Shown in pieces: positions 34,766 to 44,618 of a DNA stretch of 64,000 bases (its first letter is position 1; each line of letters opens with the position of its first letter). The translations under genes were made by a program, and so were the position numbers. Origin of the DNA: SIG440 sp045586925 (lineage in GTDB: Bacteria > Bacillota > Clostridia > Monoglobales > Monoglobaceae). The DNA lies in NCBI GenBank assembly GCA_045586925.1, contig JAZNBG010000018.1:1-64000 (forward strand), given 5' to 3'. The notes below the pieces were generated by a model that worked only from the letters and a program-made list of their open reading frames with translations, was not told the origin of the DNA and did not search any database.

Positions 34766-36487
34766 CTATTCTATAATATTTTTAATATCTTCTTCAACCA
34801 AAGATGAAAGTTTTTCAAGCTCTTCGGGTGATTTACCGCAGAACATACAATAAAGCTTTATTTTTGGTTCTGTTCCTGATGGTCTTATTATAAAGTTGTT
34901 TTTGTCTTCAAGTTCAAGATATATAACATTTGATTTAGGAAGAAGAATTTTTTCGGTTTTACCGCTTGATATATCTGTTTTGATAGAAGATGAATAATCA
35001 CGTACCGCCAGAACTTTTTTACCTGCAATGGTTTTTGGAGGATTATTTCGTGTTTTATCCATTATACTTTTTATTTTTTCAATTCCTTCAATTCCTTCTA
35101 AGGTAACAGATTTAACAAATTCATTATAGTATCCGTATTTTTTGTATATATTTTGAAGCTGATCATAAAGACTAAGACCCTTTTCACGATAGTAGAGAGC
35201 CATTTCTGCAATAAGCATACTTGCGGCAACGGCATCTTTGTCACGGGCATATGTACCTGCCAGTGAACCATAGCTTTCTTCAAATCCAAAAAGATATGTT
35301 CCATTGCCGGTTTCTTCGGCTTCTTTGATTTTCTCACCAATAAATTTAAATCCGGTAAGAACATCAATCATTTTAATACCATAAAAATCACAAATATCTT
35401 TTGTAACATTGGTGGTAACAATTGTTTTTACAACAAAACCGTCTTTGGGGAGATTTCCTTTTTCATTTTTCATACTAAGAATATATTCTGTCAAAAGTAC
35501 GCCGGTTTGATTACCTGTAAGAACAATATAATTATCATTTTCATCTTTTACAAGAACACCAACACGGTCTGCATCGGGATCTGTGCCAATAATAAGGTCG
35601 GCATTGTTTGCTTTCGCAAGGTCGATAGCAATTTTAAAGCCTTCTTTATTTTCGGGGTTAGGTGATTCAACCGTGGGAAAATCACCATCAGGCTTTTCCT
35701 GCTCTTTTACAACAATTACATTTTCAAAACCAATTCTGTTAAGAATTTTGCGTACGGGTTTGTTTCCGGTGCCGTGGAAAGGAGTATAAACAAACTTCAT
35801 ATCCTTGCCTGATTTTTTTACAAGTTCGGGGTTTAAACATAAAGATTGAACAATGTTCAAATATTCTTCTTCAACATCGTCACCCATTAATTCAATAATG
35901 CCGTTTTTTACGGCTTCATCAAAGTCGCAGATTTTAGCTCCACCAAAAATTGATGTTTTTTCAATCTCTTCAAGAACAATTGAGGCAAGTTCAGGGTTAA
36001 GCTGAGCACCATCTTCTCCATAAACTTTATAACCATTATATTTAGCAGGATTATGGCTGGCAGTAATTGCTATACCTGCGTTTGTTTTCTTATAGCGAAC
36101 AGCAAAAGAAAGTTCCGGAACGGGTTTAAGTTCCGAGAAAAGATATGCTTTTATCCCATTTGCAGCTAAAACGCAGGCAGAAACCTTTGCAAATTCGTCA
36201 GATTTGTGCCTACTGTCGTATGCAATTGCAACAGAAAGATTGCTGCAACCGAAATTTGTTTTTTTAAGCTGATTTGCAAGTCCTTGTGTTGCACGAGCAA
36301 CAACGTATTTATTTATACGATTAAGACCAAGACCTATTACTCCACGAAGACCTGCTGTGCCAAATTCCAAAGACTGATAAAATCTGTCTTTTATCTCGGC
36401 ATCATTTTCTTTTATTTTTTCAAGTTCTTCTCTTTCTTCTTCGCTAACATTAGAAAGCCAAAGTTTATATTCTTTTATGTAATCCAT
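34766..36487 (-). CDS. pgcA: Phosphoglucomutase/phosphomannomutase (alpha-PGM family)
   Basis: 573 residues, the long Gram-positive PgcA type. Interconverts glucose-1- and glucose-6-phosphate, supplying UDP-glucose for wall polymers and glycans. The phosphoserine is in TASHNPAKYNGYKVY (near 143), the metal loop is GTDPDADRVGV (near 300), the sugar loop GFEESYGSLAG, and the phosphate loop RPSGTEPKIKLY near the end. It is the only leftward gene in the right arm between 32.7 and 49.8 kb. Ribosome site GAAAGGAG. Confidence 0.93.
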   Translation of the reverse strand: MDYIKEYKLWLSNVSEEEREELEKIKENDAEIKDRFYQSLEFGTAGLRGVIGLGLNRINKYVVARATQGLANQLKKTNFGCSNLSVAIAYDSRHKSDEFAKVSACVLAANGIKAYLFSELKPVPELSFAVRYKKTNAGIAITASHNPAKYNGYKVYGEDGAQLNPELASIVLEEIEKTSIFGGAKICDFDEAVKNGIIELMGDDVEEEYLNIVQSLCLNPELVKKSGKDMKFVYTPFHGTGNKPVRKILNRIGFENVIVVKEQEKPDGDFPTVESPNPENKEGFKIAIDLAKANNADLIIGTDPDADRVGVLVKDENDNYIVLTGNQTGVLLTEYILSMKNEKGNLPKDGFVVKTIVTTNVTKDICDFYGIKMIDVLTGFKFIGEKIKEAEETGNGTYLFGFEESYGSLAGTYARDKDAVAASMLIAEMALYYREKGLSLYDQLQNIYKKYGYYNEFVKSVTLEGIEGIEKIKSIMDKTRNNPPKTIAGKKVLAVRDYSSSIKTDISSGKTEKILLPKSNVIYLELEDKNNFIIRPSGTEPKIKLYCMFCGKSPEELEKLSSLVEEDIKNIIE

Positions 36488-36622
36488 AACATGCTCCTTT
36501 CGTATTACCTGCTAAATTTAGTATATTATAACATATGTAATATTTTTTGTCAAAAAGATTGATATTTGAATTTAAATTTGGTATTATTAATAAAGAACAT
36601 ATTTAAAAAGGAGAAATATAAA

Positions 36623-37057
36623 ATGATAGCAATAGGTTGTGACCACGGCGGTATAAATTTAAAAGAAATTATAAAGAAATTTCTTGATGAAAAGGGATTG
36701 GAATATAAGGATTTTGGAACATACAGCAAAGATTCCTGTGATTATCCGGATTATGCAAAGGCAGTCTGTGAAGGAGTTATATCAGGAGAGTGTGAAAAGG
36801 GAATTTTAATTTGCGGAACAGGAATTGGAATGAGCATTGCCGCAAATAAAATAGACGGTATACGTGCTGCACATGTTACTGATACATATAGTGCAAGAAT
36901 GACTCGTGAACATAATAATGCAAACGTAATATGCCTTGGAGAAAGAATTACGGGTTGCGATTTAGCACTTGAAATAGTAAATGCATATTTAAATGCAGAA
37001 TTCCAGGGAGGAAGACATCAGAACAGAGTTGACAAGCTGATGGCTTTTGAAAAATAA
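36623..37057 (+). CDS. rpiB: Ribose-5-phosphate isomerase B
   Basis: 144 residues. Interconverts ribose- and ribulose-5-phosphate. MIAIGCDHGGINLKE, GTYSKDSCDYPDYA, the catalytic Cys/Thr segment LICGTGIGMSIAANK and MTREHNNANVICLGERITG identify the RpiB/LacA/LacB family; the conserved CDHGG and H/R residues fit RpiB. I start at the ATG preceded by AAAAAGGAG; the frame from 36566 adds 19 unlikely residues. Confidence 0.94.
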   Translation: MIAIGCDHGGINLKEIIKKFLDEKGLEYKDFGTYSKDSCDYPDYAKAVCEGVISGECEKGILICGTGIGMSIAANKIDGIRAAHVTDTYSARMTREHNNANVICLGERITGCDLALEIVNAYLNAEFQGGRHQNRVDKLMAFEK

Positions 37058-37075
37058 AAAATTGGAGGATTTAAA

Positions 37076-38119
37076 GTGAAAAATATCCGCAAAGTTAAAA
37101 TAGGAAATGTAGAAATTGGCGGTAGCAACAAAATTGCCATTCAGTCAATGACAACAGCATATACAGCAGACGTTGAAAAGACGGTTAATCAGATAAAAAG
37201 TCTTGAAATGGCAGGCTGTGATATTGTGCGTGTTGCGGTTTTGGACGAAGAAAGTGCTAAAGCTGTATATGACATAAAAAACAAAATAGATATTCCTCTT
37301 GTTGCGGACATTCATTTTGATTACCGCCTAGCCATTACCTGTATGGAAAGAGGTATAGATAAAATACGCATTAATCCCGGAAATATAGGAAGTGAGGATC
37401 GGGCAAAGGCTGTTTGTGAGGAAGCTAAACGCAGAAATATACCAATAAGAATTGGTGTAAACGGTGGCTCGCTTGAAAAGGAAATTTTAGAGAAATACGG
37501 CGAGGCAACCCCGGAGGCTATGGTTGAAAGTGCAATGGGGCACGTGAAAATTCTGGAAAAATACGATTTTTATGATACGGTAATATCTATAAAATCTTCG
37601 GATGTAAGAAAAACCATTGAGGTATACCGGCTCGCAAGAGAAAAGTTCGATTATCCCTTGCATATTGGGGTTACAGAGGCAGGAACATATAAAAGCGGAG
37701 TAATAAAGTCCTCAATAGGGATAGGTTCGCTTCTGGCAGATGGTATAGGTGAAACCATACGTGTATCACTTACCGATGACCCCGTACTTGAGGTTGAAAC
37801 CGCGAAATTAATCTTAAAATCATTAAATCTCATTGATGGAGGAATTGAGGTTGTTTCATGCCCTACCTGTGCACGTTGTAAAATTAATCTTATTCCAATT
37901 GCAAAGGAAGTTAACGAAAGATTGGAAGGCTGTAACAAAAAGCTGAAGATTGCTGTTATGGGGTGTGTGGTAAACGGTCCCGGCGAGGCAAAGGATGCGG
38001 ATATAGGAATTGCCGGCGGTGACGGTTGTGCAGTTCTCTTTAAAAAGGGAGAAATTATAGGTAAAATACCGGAAGAAAAAATTGTAGAAACCCTTATGAG
38101 CGAAATTGAAAAAATGTGA
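37076..38119 (+). CDS. ispG: 4-hydroxy-3-methylbut-2-en-1-yl diphosphate synthase
   Basis: 347 residues, GTG start with a GGAGG site. IspG (GcpE) is the iron-sulfur enzyme of the MEP isoprenoid pathway. VKIGNVEIGGSNKIAIQSMTT and RVAVLDEE mark the TIM barrel; the [4Fe-4S] ligands lie in SCPTCARCKIN and MGCVVNGPGEAKDADIGIAGG. It needs reduced ferredoxin or flavodoxin; a ferredoxin gene is 4 kb away, though a link is only suggestive. It is followed after 12 bases by polC. Confidence 0.96.
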   Translation: MKNIRKVKIGNVEIGGSNKIAIQSMTTAYTADVEKTVNQIKSLEMAGCDIVRVAVLDEESAKAVYDIKNKIDIPLVADIHFDYRLAITCMERGIDKIRINPGNIGSEDRAKAVCEEAKRRNIPIRIGVNGGSLEKEILEKYGEATPEAMVESAMGHVKILEKYDFYDTVISIKSSDVRKTIEVYRLAREKFDYPLHIGVTEAGTYKSGVIKSSIGIGSLLADGIGETIRVSLTDDPVLEVETAKLILKSLNLIDGGIEVVSCPTCARCKINLIPIAKEVNERLEGCNKKLKIAVMGCVVNGPGEAKDADIGIAGGDGCAVLFKKGEIIGKIPEEKIVETLMSEIEKM

Positions 38120-38131
38120 GGAAATTCTTAG

Positions 38132-41100
38132 ATGTCAAGCATATTGGATATTTTTGACAAAGTAACTATAATGGAACCTCTTGCAAAAAAACTTGAAAGG
38201 TTAGAGGTTCTTGACTTTGTTGTTGATATAAAAAACAAATCGGTCAGGATTGTTTTAGGTGCAGAAAAACTTGTTTCAAAAGCAGAGCTTTTTGATTTTA
38301 TTGAACAGGTAAAAAGTGTTTACAGTCTTGATGATATTGACGTTAAAATTAAATATACAGGTTTGGGTTTCAGTGATGAATATTACAGAAACCTTCTTGT
38401 TTCGTTGTTTCGGAAAAGCAGTATATGCAAAGCTTTTTTGACGGCAAGCTATGGCGAATTGGAAAACGATGTTCTTGAGATAAAAAATGTAAAATGCGGC
38501 AAGGAAATTCTTGAGAAAAACCGATGTTCCGAAATACTTGCTGAAATTATAAGTTTTGAATTGGGAAGAAATATCCGTGTGGTAATAGACGCAGAAGAAA
38601 TCGATATGGAAAGCTATTCCTTGGAAAAAGAGGAACGCATTATCAACGAAGAGAAGCGTCTGGCAGAAATCGTTGCAAGCCGTGAGCCGGCACCGGTAAT
38701 TGAAGAAGAAGAGGAAGAAGACCTTGAGGACTACAGCACTAAAATCGGTCATATATACGGAAGAGCAATAAAAGAGAAAGTAACCCCGATGATAGATATA
38801 CAGCCGGACGGAAAGATTTATTGTGTCAAGGGGGAGATAATAGATACTGAAATCCGTGAAATAAAGAAAGACGGAGAGCTTGCTTTTGTTGCAATTAATT
38901 TTGATATAGGTGATGATAACTGGGCGATTTCCTGTGAATTGTTTGGCAAAGCAAAGGATGTAAAAAAGGTTGTCCCTGCAGTAAGGGCGGGAAACGTCCT
39001 TCTGGTGAGAGGCAGTTATAAATATGACGAAAGAGCCCATTGCGAAAAAATGAAGGTTTTGTCGTTTGAAAGGCACGAAAAACCGGCACCCCGAATGGAC
39101 AATGCAGCAACTAAAAGGGTAGAGCTACATCTTCATACTAAAATGAGTGCAAAGGATGCAGTGTCCTCGGCAGCCGATTTAATCGGTCGTGCGGCGAAGT
39201 GGGGACATCAGGCTATTGCAATAACTGACCATGGTGTTGCGCAGGCATTCCCCGAGGCATTTGGTGCTGCAAAGAAACTCAAAAAAGCAGGAACACCTAT
39301 TAAGGTTCTTTATGGAACAGAAGGGTATCTTGTTAATGATTTGCCCCTTAAATCTAAGAAAGAAACCGGATTTAAGGATAACACTTATATTGTATTTGAT
39401 ATAGAAACCACAGGACTCAGTTCAGAAACAGAAACCTTTACTGAAATCGGTGCAGTAAAAATTTCGGGCGGGGAGGTAGTTGAAAGATTTTCTCAACTTA
39501 TTAATCCCGAAAAGCCGATACCTCAAAATATCGTAGAGCTAACCGGTATACATGATAAAATGGTTGAGGATATGCCGACAATTAAAGAGGTTTTGCCTGA
39601 GTTTATTAGGTTTTGTGACGGAAATACCGTTGTTGCCCACAATGCAAAATTTGATGTGGGCTTTGTAAAGACGTTTGCAAAAAGACAAGGATTAAAATTC
39701 AAAAATGATGTTATAGATACCGTAGCTTTGTCAAGAGAGCTTTATCCTGACGAACGTTCGCACAAGCTGAATATTGTTGCCAAACGATTAGGGGTAACAT
39801 TAGAAAATCATCATCGTGCTGTTGACGATGCAGAGGCTTGTGCCGGAATTTTTCTGAAACTTATGGAAATGAAGGAAGAACGGGATAAAGGTATGGGAGA
39901 GGATTATAACATAAAAACTAATCCCGAGCTTTTGAAAAAGGAATCTAACCATATAATTATTATGGCAAAAAATCCGGTTGGACTTAAGAATATGTATCAG
40001 CTCATTTCTAAGTCAAACCTTGATTATTATTACAGAAGACCAAGAATTCCTAAAAGTATTTTGGAGGAATTTCGTGAAGGCCTTGTTATAGGAAGTGCTT
40101 GTGAACAGGGTGAGCTTTATATTGCAATAAAAGAGGACAGACCCAAAGAAGAGATAAAAGAAATTGCCGAACTTTATGATTATTTTGAAATTCAGCCACT
40201 TGGCAATAATGAATTTATGGTAAGATCCGGCGAGGTTGATGGTGAAGACGAACTTATTGAAATAAACAAGAAAATCGTTGCGTTAGGTGAAGAATTGAAC
40301 AAGCCTGTTGTGGCGACCTGTGATGTTCACTTTATGGATCCCGAGGAAGCGATGTACCGCAAGGTTCTGCTTGGCGCGCAAGGATTTGAGGATGCAGACA
40401 ATCAGGCACCGCTGTTTTTCAGAACAACCGAGGAGATGCTGGAAGAATTCAGCTATCTGGGAGACGACAAGGCGTATGAGGTTGTCGTAACAAACACAAA
40501 CCTGATTGCAGATATGATAGAGGACATTGAACCGTTGAAGGATGGCTCATACCCGCCGTCAATCGAAAACTGCGAGCAAGACCTTGAGGATATGTGCCAC
40601 AAACGTGCGCACGAGATATATGGTGAAGAGTTGCCGGATATCGTTCAGAAGAGAATGGACAGAGAGCTTGGCTGTATTTTAGGATATGGCTATGCAGTTA
40701 TGTATATGATTGCACACAAACTGGTTAAAAAGTCAAACGAGGCAGGATACCTTGTTGGCTCCCGAGGCTCGGTTGGTTCGTCGTTTGCAGCGTTTCTTGC
40801 CGGAATTACCGAGGTTAATGCCCTTGCTCCCCATTATATATGTCCTAAATGCAAAAAGAGTATCTTTTTTACCGAAGGTGAATACAACATTGGTATTGAT
40901 ATGCCCGATAACGACTGCCCTGACTGTGGAGAAAGGATGACAAAAGACGGATTTAACATTCCTTTTGAAACCTTCCTTGGGTTTGAGGGTGATAAGGTTC
41001 CAGATATCGACCTTAACTTTTCCGGAGAGTATCAGGCAACAGCCCACAAATACGTTGGCGAGCTGTTCGGCGAGGAATTTGTGTTTAAGGCAGGAACAAT

Positions 41101-42442
41101 CGGTACCATTGCAGAAAAGAATGCAATTGGTTATGCAAGAAAGTATTATGAGCAAAAGGGCATTACCCCCACCCGTGCGGAGCTGAAAAGAGCATCCAAA
41201 GGGTTGGAGGGTGTAAAAAATACAACCGGTCAGCATCCGGGAGGTATTATTGTTTGCCCCAAAACTATGAATATTCACGATTTTTGTCCTGTTCAGCATC
41301 CGGCAGAAAAGGTGGATTCGGATATTATTACAACTCATTTTGACTTCCATTCAATCCACGACAACCTGCTGAAGCTTGATATACTGGGTCACGATGACCC
41401 ATCAACCATAAGAATGCTTGAAAATCTTACAGGGCTTGATGCGACAAAAATACCGCTTGATGACCCCGAAACGATGAGAATATTTTCAAGTACCGAAACC
41501 ATAGGAGTAACGCCTGAACAGATTAAGAGCAAGGTAGGAACATTTGGTATTCCTGAATTTGGCACCAACTTTACAAGACAAATGCTTCTTGATACATTAC
41601 CAACAACTTTTTATGAGCTTGTTCTTATTGCAGGACTTTCTCATGGTACAGACGTGTGGCTGGGAAATGCTCAAGAGCTTATTAAAGCAGGCACAGCAAC
41701 GCTTTCAGAGGTTATTGGTGTTCGTGATGATATTATGACATATCTTATGAACAAAGGCGTAGAGCCAAAGACGGCGTTTACCATTATGGAGTTTGTAAGA
41801 AAAGGGCGTGCCGCAAAAGAAGGTATGCCCGAGAATTTCGAGCAGGCTATGATTGAGAATAATGTTCCCGAATGGTATATTGATTCCTGTAAAAAGATTA
41901 AGTATATGTTTCCCAAAGCACACGCGGCGGCATATGTAATGATGGCATTCAGGGTTGCATATTTTAAGGTACACTATCCGTTGGAGTTTTATATTGCATA
42001 CTACACTGTGCGTGCAGACCTGTTTGACGGAAAGATTATGGCAAAGGGCGATGAACATTTGCAGACAGAGATGAAAAAACTTCTTGACAGACAAAGTGAT
42101 TGGTCGGCAACCGATAAAAGTGTGTTTACCATTTGCGAGATTGTTCACGAAATGTATCAAAGAGGAATCGAGTTTATGCCGGTTGACCTTTATGAGTCAG
42201 ATGCCTTTAAATTCCAGAGAGTTGACGGAAAGATAAGGCTTCCCATCAATGCCTTTCAGGGCGTTGGTGATGCGGCAGCGCAGAATATTGTTGAGGCACG
42301 GAAGGATGGCGAGTTCTTATCCATTGAGGACTTAAAGCAAAGGGCAAAGCTGACCAAAACTGTAATTGAAACGCTGCAGGAAAACGGATGCCTTAAAGGT
42401 ATGACCGAAACAAGCCAGATATCACTTTTTGATGAAATATAA
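38132..42442 (+). CDS. polC: DNA polymerase III alpha subunit, PolC type
   Basis: 1436 residues, the replicative polymerase of low-GC Gram-positives. An N-terminal domain is followed by an OB fold (about 215-320), a PHP domain split by the exonuclease (starting VELHLHTKMSAKDAVS), the DEDDh proofreading exonuclease (from about 418: FDIETTG, VAHNAKFDVGF, HRAVDDAEA), the second PHP part, a zinc motif CPKCKKS...CPDCGERM (about 903-936), the palm with PDIDLNFSGEYQATAHKY (near 955), and a helix-hairpin-helix tail. It ends with a beta-clamp-like motif QISLF. The clamp gene dnaN is across the origin. Confidence 0.97.
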   Translation: MSSILDIFDKVTIMEPLAKKLERLEVLDFVVDIKNKSVRIVLGAEKLVSKAELFDFIEQVKSVYSLDDIDVKIKYTGLGFSDEYYRNLLVSLFRKSSICKAFLTASYGELENDVLEIKNVKCGKEILEKNRCSEILAEIISFELGRNIRVVIDAEEIDMESYSLEKEERIINEEKRLAEIVASREPAPVIEEEEEEDLEDYSTKIGHIYGRAIKEKVTPMIDIQPDGKIYCVKGEIIDTEIREIKKDGELAFVAINFDIGDDNWAISCELFGKAKDVKKVVPAVRAGNVLLVRGSYKYDERAHCEKMKVLSFERHEKPAPRMDNAATKRVELHLHTKMSAKDAVSSAADLIGRAAKWGHQAIAITDHGVAQAFPEAFGAAKKLKKAGTPIKVLYGTEGYLVNDLPLKSKKETGFKDNTYIVFDIETTGLSSETETFTEIGAVKISGGEVVERFSQLINPEKPIPQNIVELTGIHDKMVEDMPTIKEVLPEFIRFCDGNTVVAHNAKFDVGFVKTFAKRQGLKFKNDVIDTVALSRELYPDERSHKLNIVAKRLGVTLENHHRAVDDAEACAGIFLKLMEMKEERDKGMGEDYNIKTNPELLKKESNHIIIMAKNPVGLKNMYQLISKSNLDYYYRRPRIPKSILEEFREGLVIGSACEQGELYIAIKEDRPKEEIKEIAELYDYFEIQPLGNNEFMVRSGEVDGEDELIEINKKIVALGEELNKPVVATCDVHFMDPEEAMYRKVLLGAQGFEDADNQAPLFFRTTEEMLEEFSYLGDDKAYEVVVTNTNLIADMIEDIEPLKDGSYPPSIENCEQDLEDMCHKRAHEIYGEELPDIVQKRMDRELGCILGYGYAVMYMIAHKLVKKSNEAGYLVGSRGSVGSSFAAFLAGITEVNALAPHYICPKCKKSIFFTEGEYNIGIDMPDNDCPDCGERMTKDGFNIPFETFLGFEGDKVPDIDLNFSGEYQATAHKYVGELFGEEFVFKAGTIGTIAEKNAIGYARKYYEQKGITPTRAELKRASKGLEGVKNTTGQHPGGIIVCPKTMNIHDFCPVQHPAEKVDSDIITTHFDFHSIHDNLLKLDILGHDDPSTIRMLENLTGLDATKIPLDDPETMRIFSSTETIGVTPEQIKSKVGTFGIPEFGTNFTRQMLLDTLPTTFYELVLIAGLSHGTDVWLGNAQELIKAGTATLSEVIGVRDDIMTYLMNKGVEPKTAFTIMEFVRKGRAAKEGMPENFEQAMIENNVPEWYIDSCKKIKYMFPKAHAAAYVMMAFRVAYFKVHYPLEFYIAYYTVRADLFDGKIMAKGDEHLQTEMKKLLDRQSDWSATDKSVFTICEIVHEMYQRGIEFMPVDLYESDAFKFQRVDGKIRLPINAFQGVGDAAAQNIVEARKDGEFLSIEDLKQRAKLTKTVIETLQENGCLKGMTETSQISLFDEI

Positions 42443-42459
42443 GAAAAGAGGAAACTAAA

Positions 42460-44616
42460 ATGACTATTGCTGAAAAACTTGCACAGGAATTGAACTTAAA
42501 ACAATGGCAGGTGGACAACACCATTGCTTTACTTGACGAGGGAAACACCATTCCCTTTATTTCACGTTACCGCAAAGAGGCAACGGGCGAGTTAAACGAC
42601 GAAATTCTGCGAACTTTTTTTGACCGCCTTACATATCTCAGAAATATGGAAGAGAGAAAGGCAGACATCAAGAGAATAATCGAGGAGCAGGGAAAACTTA
42701 CCGAAGAGCTTGCGGCAGAAATCGACAAGGCAGAAAAGCTTTCGGAGCTTGAGGATATTTACCGTCCTTATCGACCCAAACGCAGAACCCGTGCGACTGT
42801 TGCAAAGGAAAAGGGTCTGGAGCCGCTTGCTACAATCATATATCTGCAAAATACCAAGGCGGGATCTGTTGAAGAGTTGGCGGCAGAGTATGTTGATGCC
42901 GAAAAGGGTGTTGAAACAGTAGAGGATGCTTTGCAGGGAGCAATGGATATTATTGCAGAAATAATTTCCGATAATGCAGAGCACCGCAAGGAAATTCGTG
43001 AAATTACTACAAAAACCGGTTTCCTGCAGTCTAAGGCAGCAACAGAGGAAGATTCTGTTTATCGTTTGTATTACGATTTTACTGAACCCGTGACAAAGGC
43101 AGTTCCCCACAGAGTTCTTGCGGTTGACCGTGGAGAAAATGAAAAGTTTTTGACGGTCACCATCTCTTGCGATGAGGAGAAAATTCTTAAATATCTTAAG
43201 GAATCAGAAGTCACAGACAGCAGCTCAATCACTGCGTATTTAGTTGAGGCTGCGGCAGAGGATGCATATAACAGACTTATTCAGCCCAGCATTGAACGCG
43301 AAATCCGTAATGAGCTTACGGATATGGCTCAGGAGCAGGCGATGCAGGTGTTTAAGGTAAATCTAAAAAATCTTCTTATGCAGGCACCTATACGTGGTCA
43401 GGTTGTTCTGGGGCTTGACCCGGGTTATCGTACTGGCTGTAAGGTGGGTGTTGTAGATTCAACCGGCAAGGTGCTTGATACGGGAGTAATTTATATAACA
43501 CATTCGGATGCGCAAAGGGAATCTGCCAAAGTTCTTATTAAAAATCTTATTAAAAAGCACGGAATAACCCTTATTTCAATAGGAAATGGAACGGCATCAA
43601 AGGAAACCGAAATTTTTGCGGCAAATCTTATAAAGGAAATACCTGAATGTAACACTAAATATATAATAACCAACGAGGCAGGCGCATCTGTATACTCTGC
43701 ATCAAAGCTGGCGACAGAAGAGTTCCCCGATTTCGATGTAACACAGCGTAGTGCTATTTCAATTGCCAGACGTGTTCAGGACCCACTTGCAGAGCTTGTA
43801 AAAATCGAGCCTAAGGCCATCGGTGTAGGACAGTATCAGCATGATATGAATCAAAAACGTCTTGGCGAAGTTCTCGGCGGCGTGGTTGAAGACTGTGTTA
43901 ACAGCGTGGGAGTAGACCTTAACACAGCATCTGTTCCGCTTCTTCAGTATGTTTCGGGTATAAACTCTACAATTGCTTCCAATATTGTAAAATACAGGGA
44001 AGAAGAGGGCGGTTTCACAAGCAGAGCGCAGCTAAAAAAGGTTGGAAAGCTTGGTCCAAAGGCTTTTCAACAATGTGCAGGATTTTTGAGAATTGTCGGT
44101 GGAAAAAATGTTCTTGATAATACGGCGGTTCATCCCGAGGCATATGATGCGGCAGAAAAATTGATTGAGTATCTGGGATATACCCTAAAGGATATCGAAG
44201 AAGGAAACCTTGGGGATATTAAATCACGTATGAAGGACAGAGATTTAACTGCCCTTGCGGCAGAGCTGGAGATAGGTGTTCCTACTCTTAAAGATATTGT
44301 TGATGAAATAATCAAGCCGGGACGTGACCCGCGTGATTCGGTTGAACAGCCTCTACTTCGCGAGGATGTTATGAGTATGGAGGATTTAAAGCCTGATATG
44401 ATTCTTACGGGAACGGTAAGAAACGTGATTGATTTTGGTGCGTTTGTAGATATTGGTGTTCATCAGGACGGGCTTGTTCACATATCCCAACTTAGTGACA
44501 AGTATGTTAAGCATCCTATGGATGTTGTGTCGATAGGCGATATTGTTAAGGTCAAGGTGCTTGAGGTTGATGTTCAAAAAAAGAGAATCTCTCTTACTAT
44601 GAAAGGAATTGATTAA
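42460..44616 (+). CDS. tex: Tex-family RNA-binding transcription accessory protein
   Basis: 718 residues in the order Tex-N helical domain, YqgF/RNase-H-like domain (VVLGLDPGYRTGCKVGVVD, from about 312), helix-hairpin-helix (about 490-560) and a C-terminal S1 domain (about 648-715: GTVRNVIDFGAFVDIG, GLVHISQLSD). Tex binds nucleic acids and affects transcription and stress tolerance in several bacteria; its catalytic status is unclear. The start follows polC by 17 bases with AGAGGAAA. Confidence 0.94.
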   Translation: MTIAEKLAQELNLKQWQVDNTIALLDEGNTIPFISRYRKEATGELNDEILRTFFDRLTYLRNMEERKADIKRIIEEQGKLTEELAAEIDKAEKLSELEDIYRPYRPKRRTRATVAKEKGLEPLATIIYLQNTKAGSVEELAAEYVDAEKGVETVEDALQGAMDIIAEIISDNAEHRKEIREITTKTGFLQSKAATEEDSVYRLYYDFTEPVTKAVPHRVLAVDRGENEKFLTVTISCDEEKILKYLKESEVTDSSSITAYLVEAAAEDAYNRLIQPSIEREIRNELTDMAQEQAMQVFKVNLKNLLMQAPIRGQVVLGLDPGYRTGCKVGVVDSTGKVLDTGVIYITHSDAQRESAKVLIKNLIKKHGITLISIGNGTASKETEIFAANLIKEIPECNTKYIITNEAGASVYSASKLATEEFPDFDVTQRSAISIARRVQDPLAELVKIEPKAIGVGQYQHDMNQKRLGEVLGGVVEDCVNSVGVDLNTASVPLLQYVSGINSTIASNIVKYREEEGGFTSRAQLKKVGKLGPKAFQQCAGFLRIVGGKNVLDNTAVHPEAYDAAEKLIEYLGYTLKDIEEGNLGDIKSRMKDRDLTALAAELEIGVPTLKDIVDEIIKPGRDPRDSVEQPLLREDVMSMEDLKPDMILTGTVRNVIDFGAFVDIGVHQDGLVHISQLSDKYVKHPMDVVSIGDIVKVKVLEVDVQKKRISLTMKGID

Positions 44617-44618
44617 GG

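Noticed and set aside
38276..39076. Long antisense frame within polC (266 codons), and similar shadow frames in gyrA, serS and tex
   Set aside because: No ribosome sites, unlikely composition and full overlap with strongly conserved genes.
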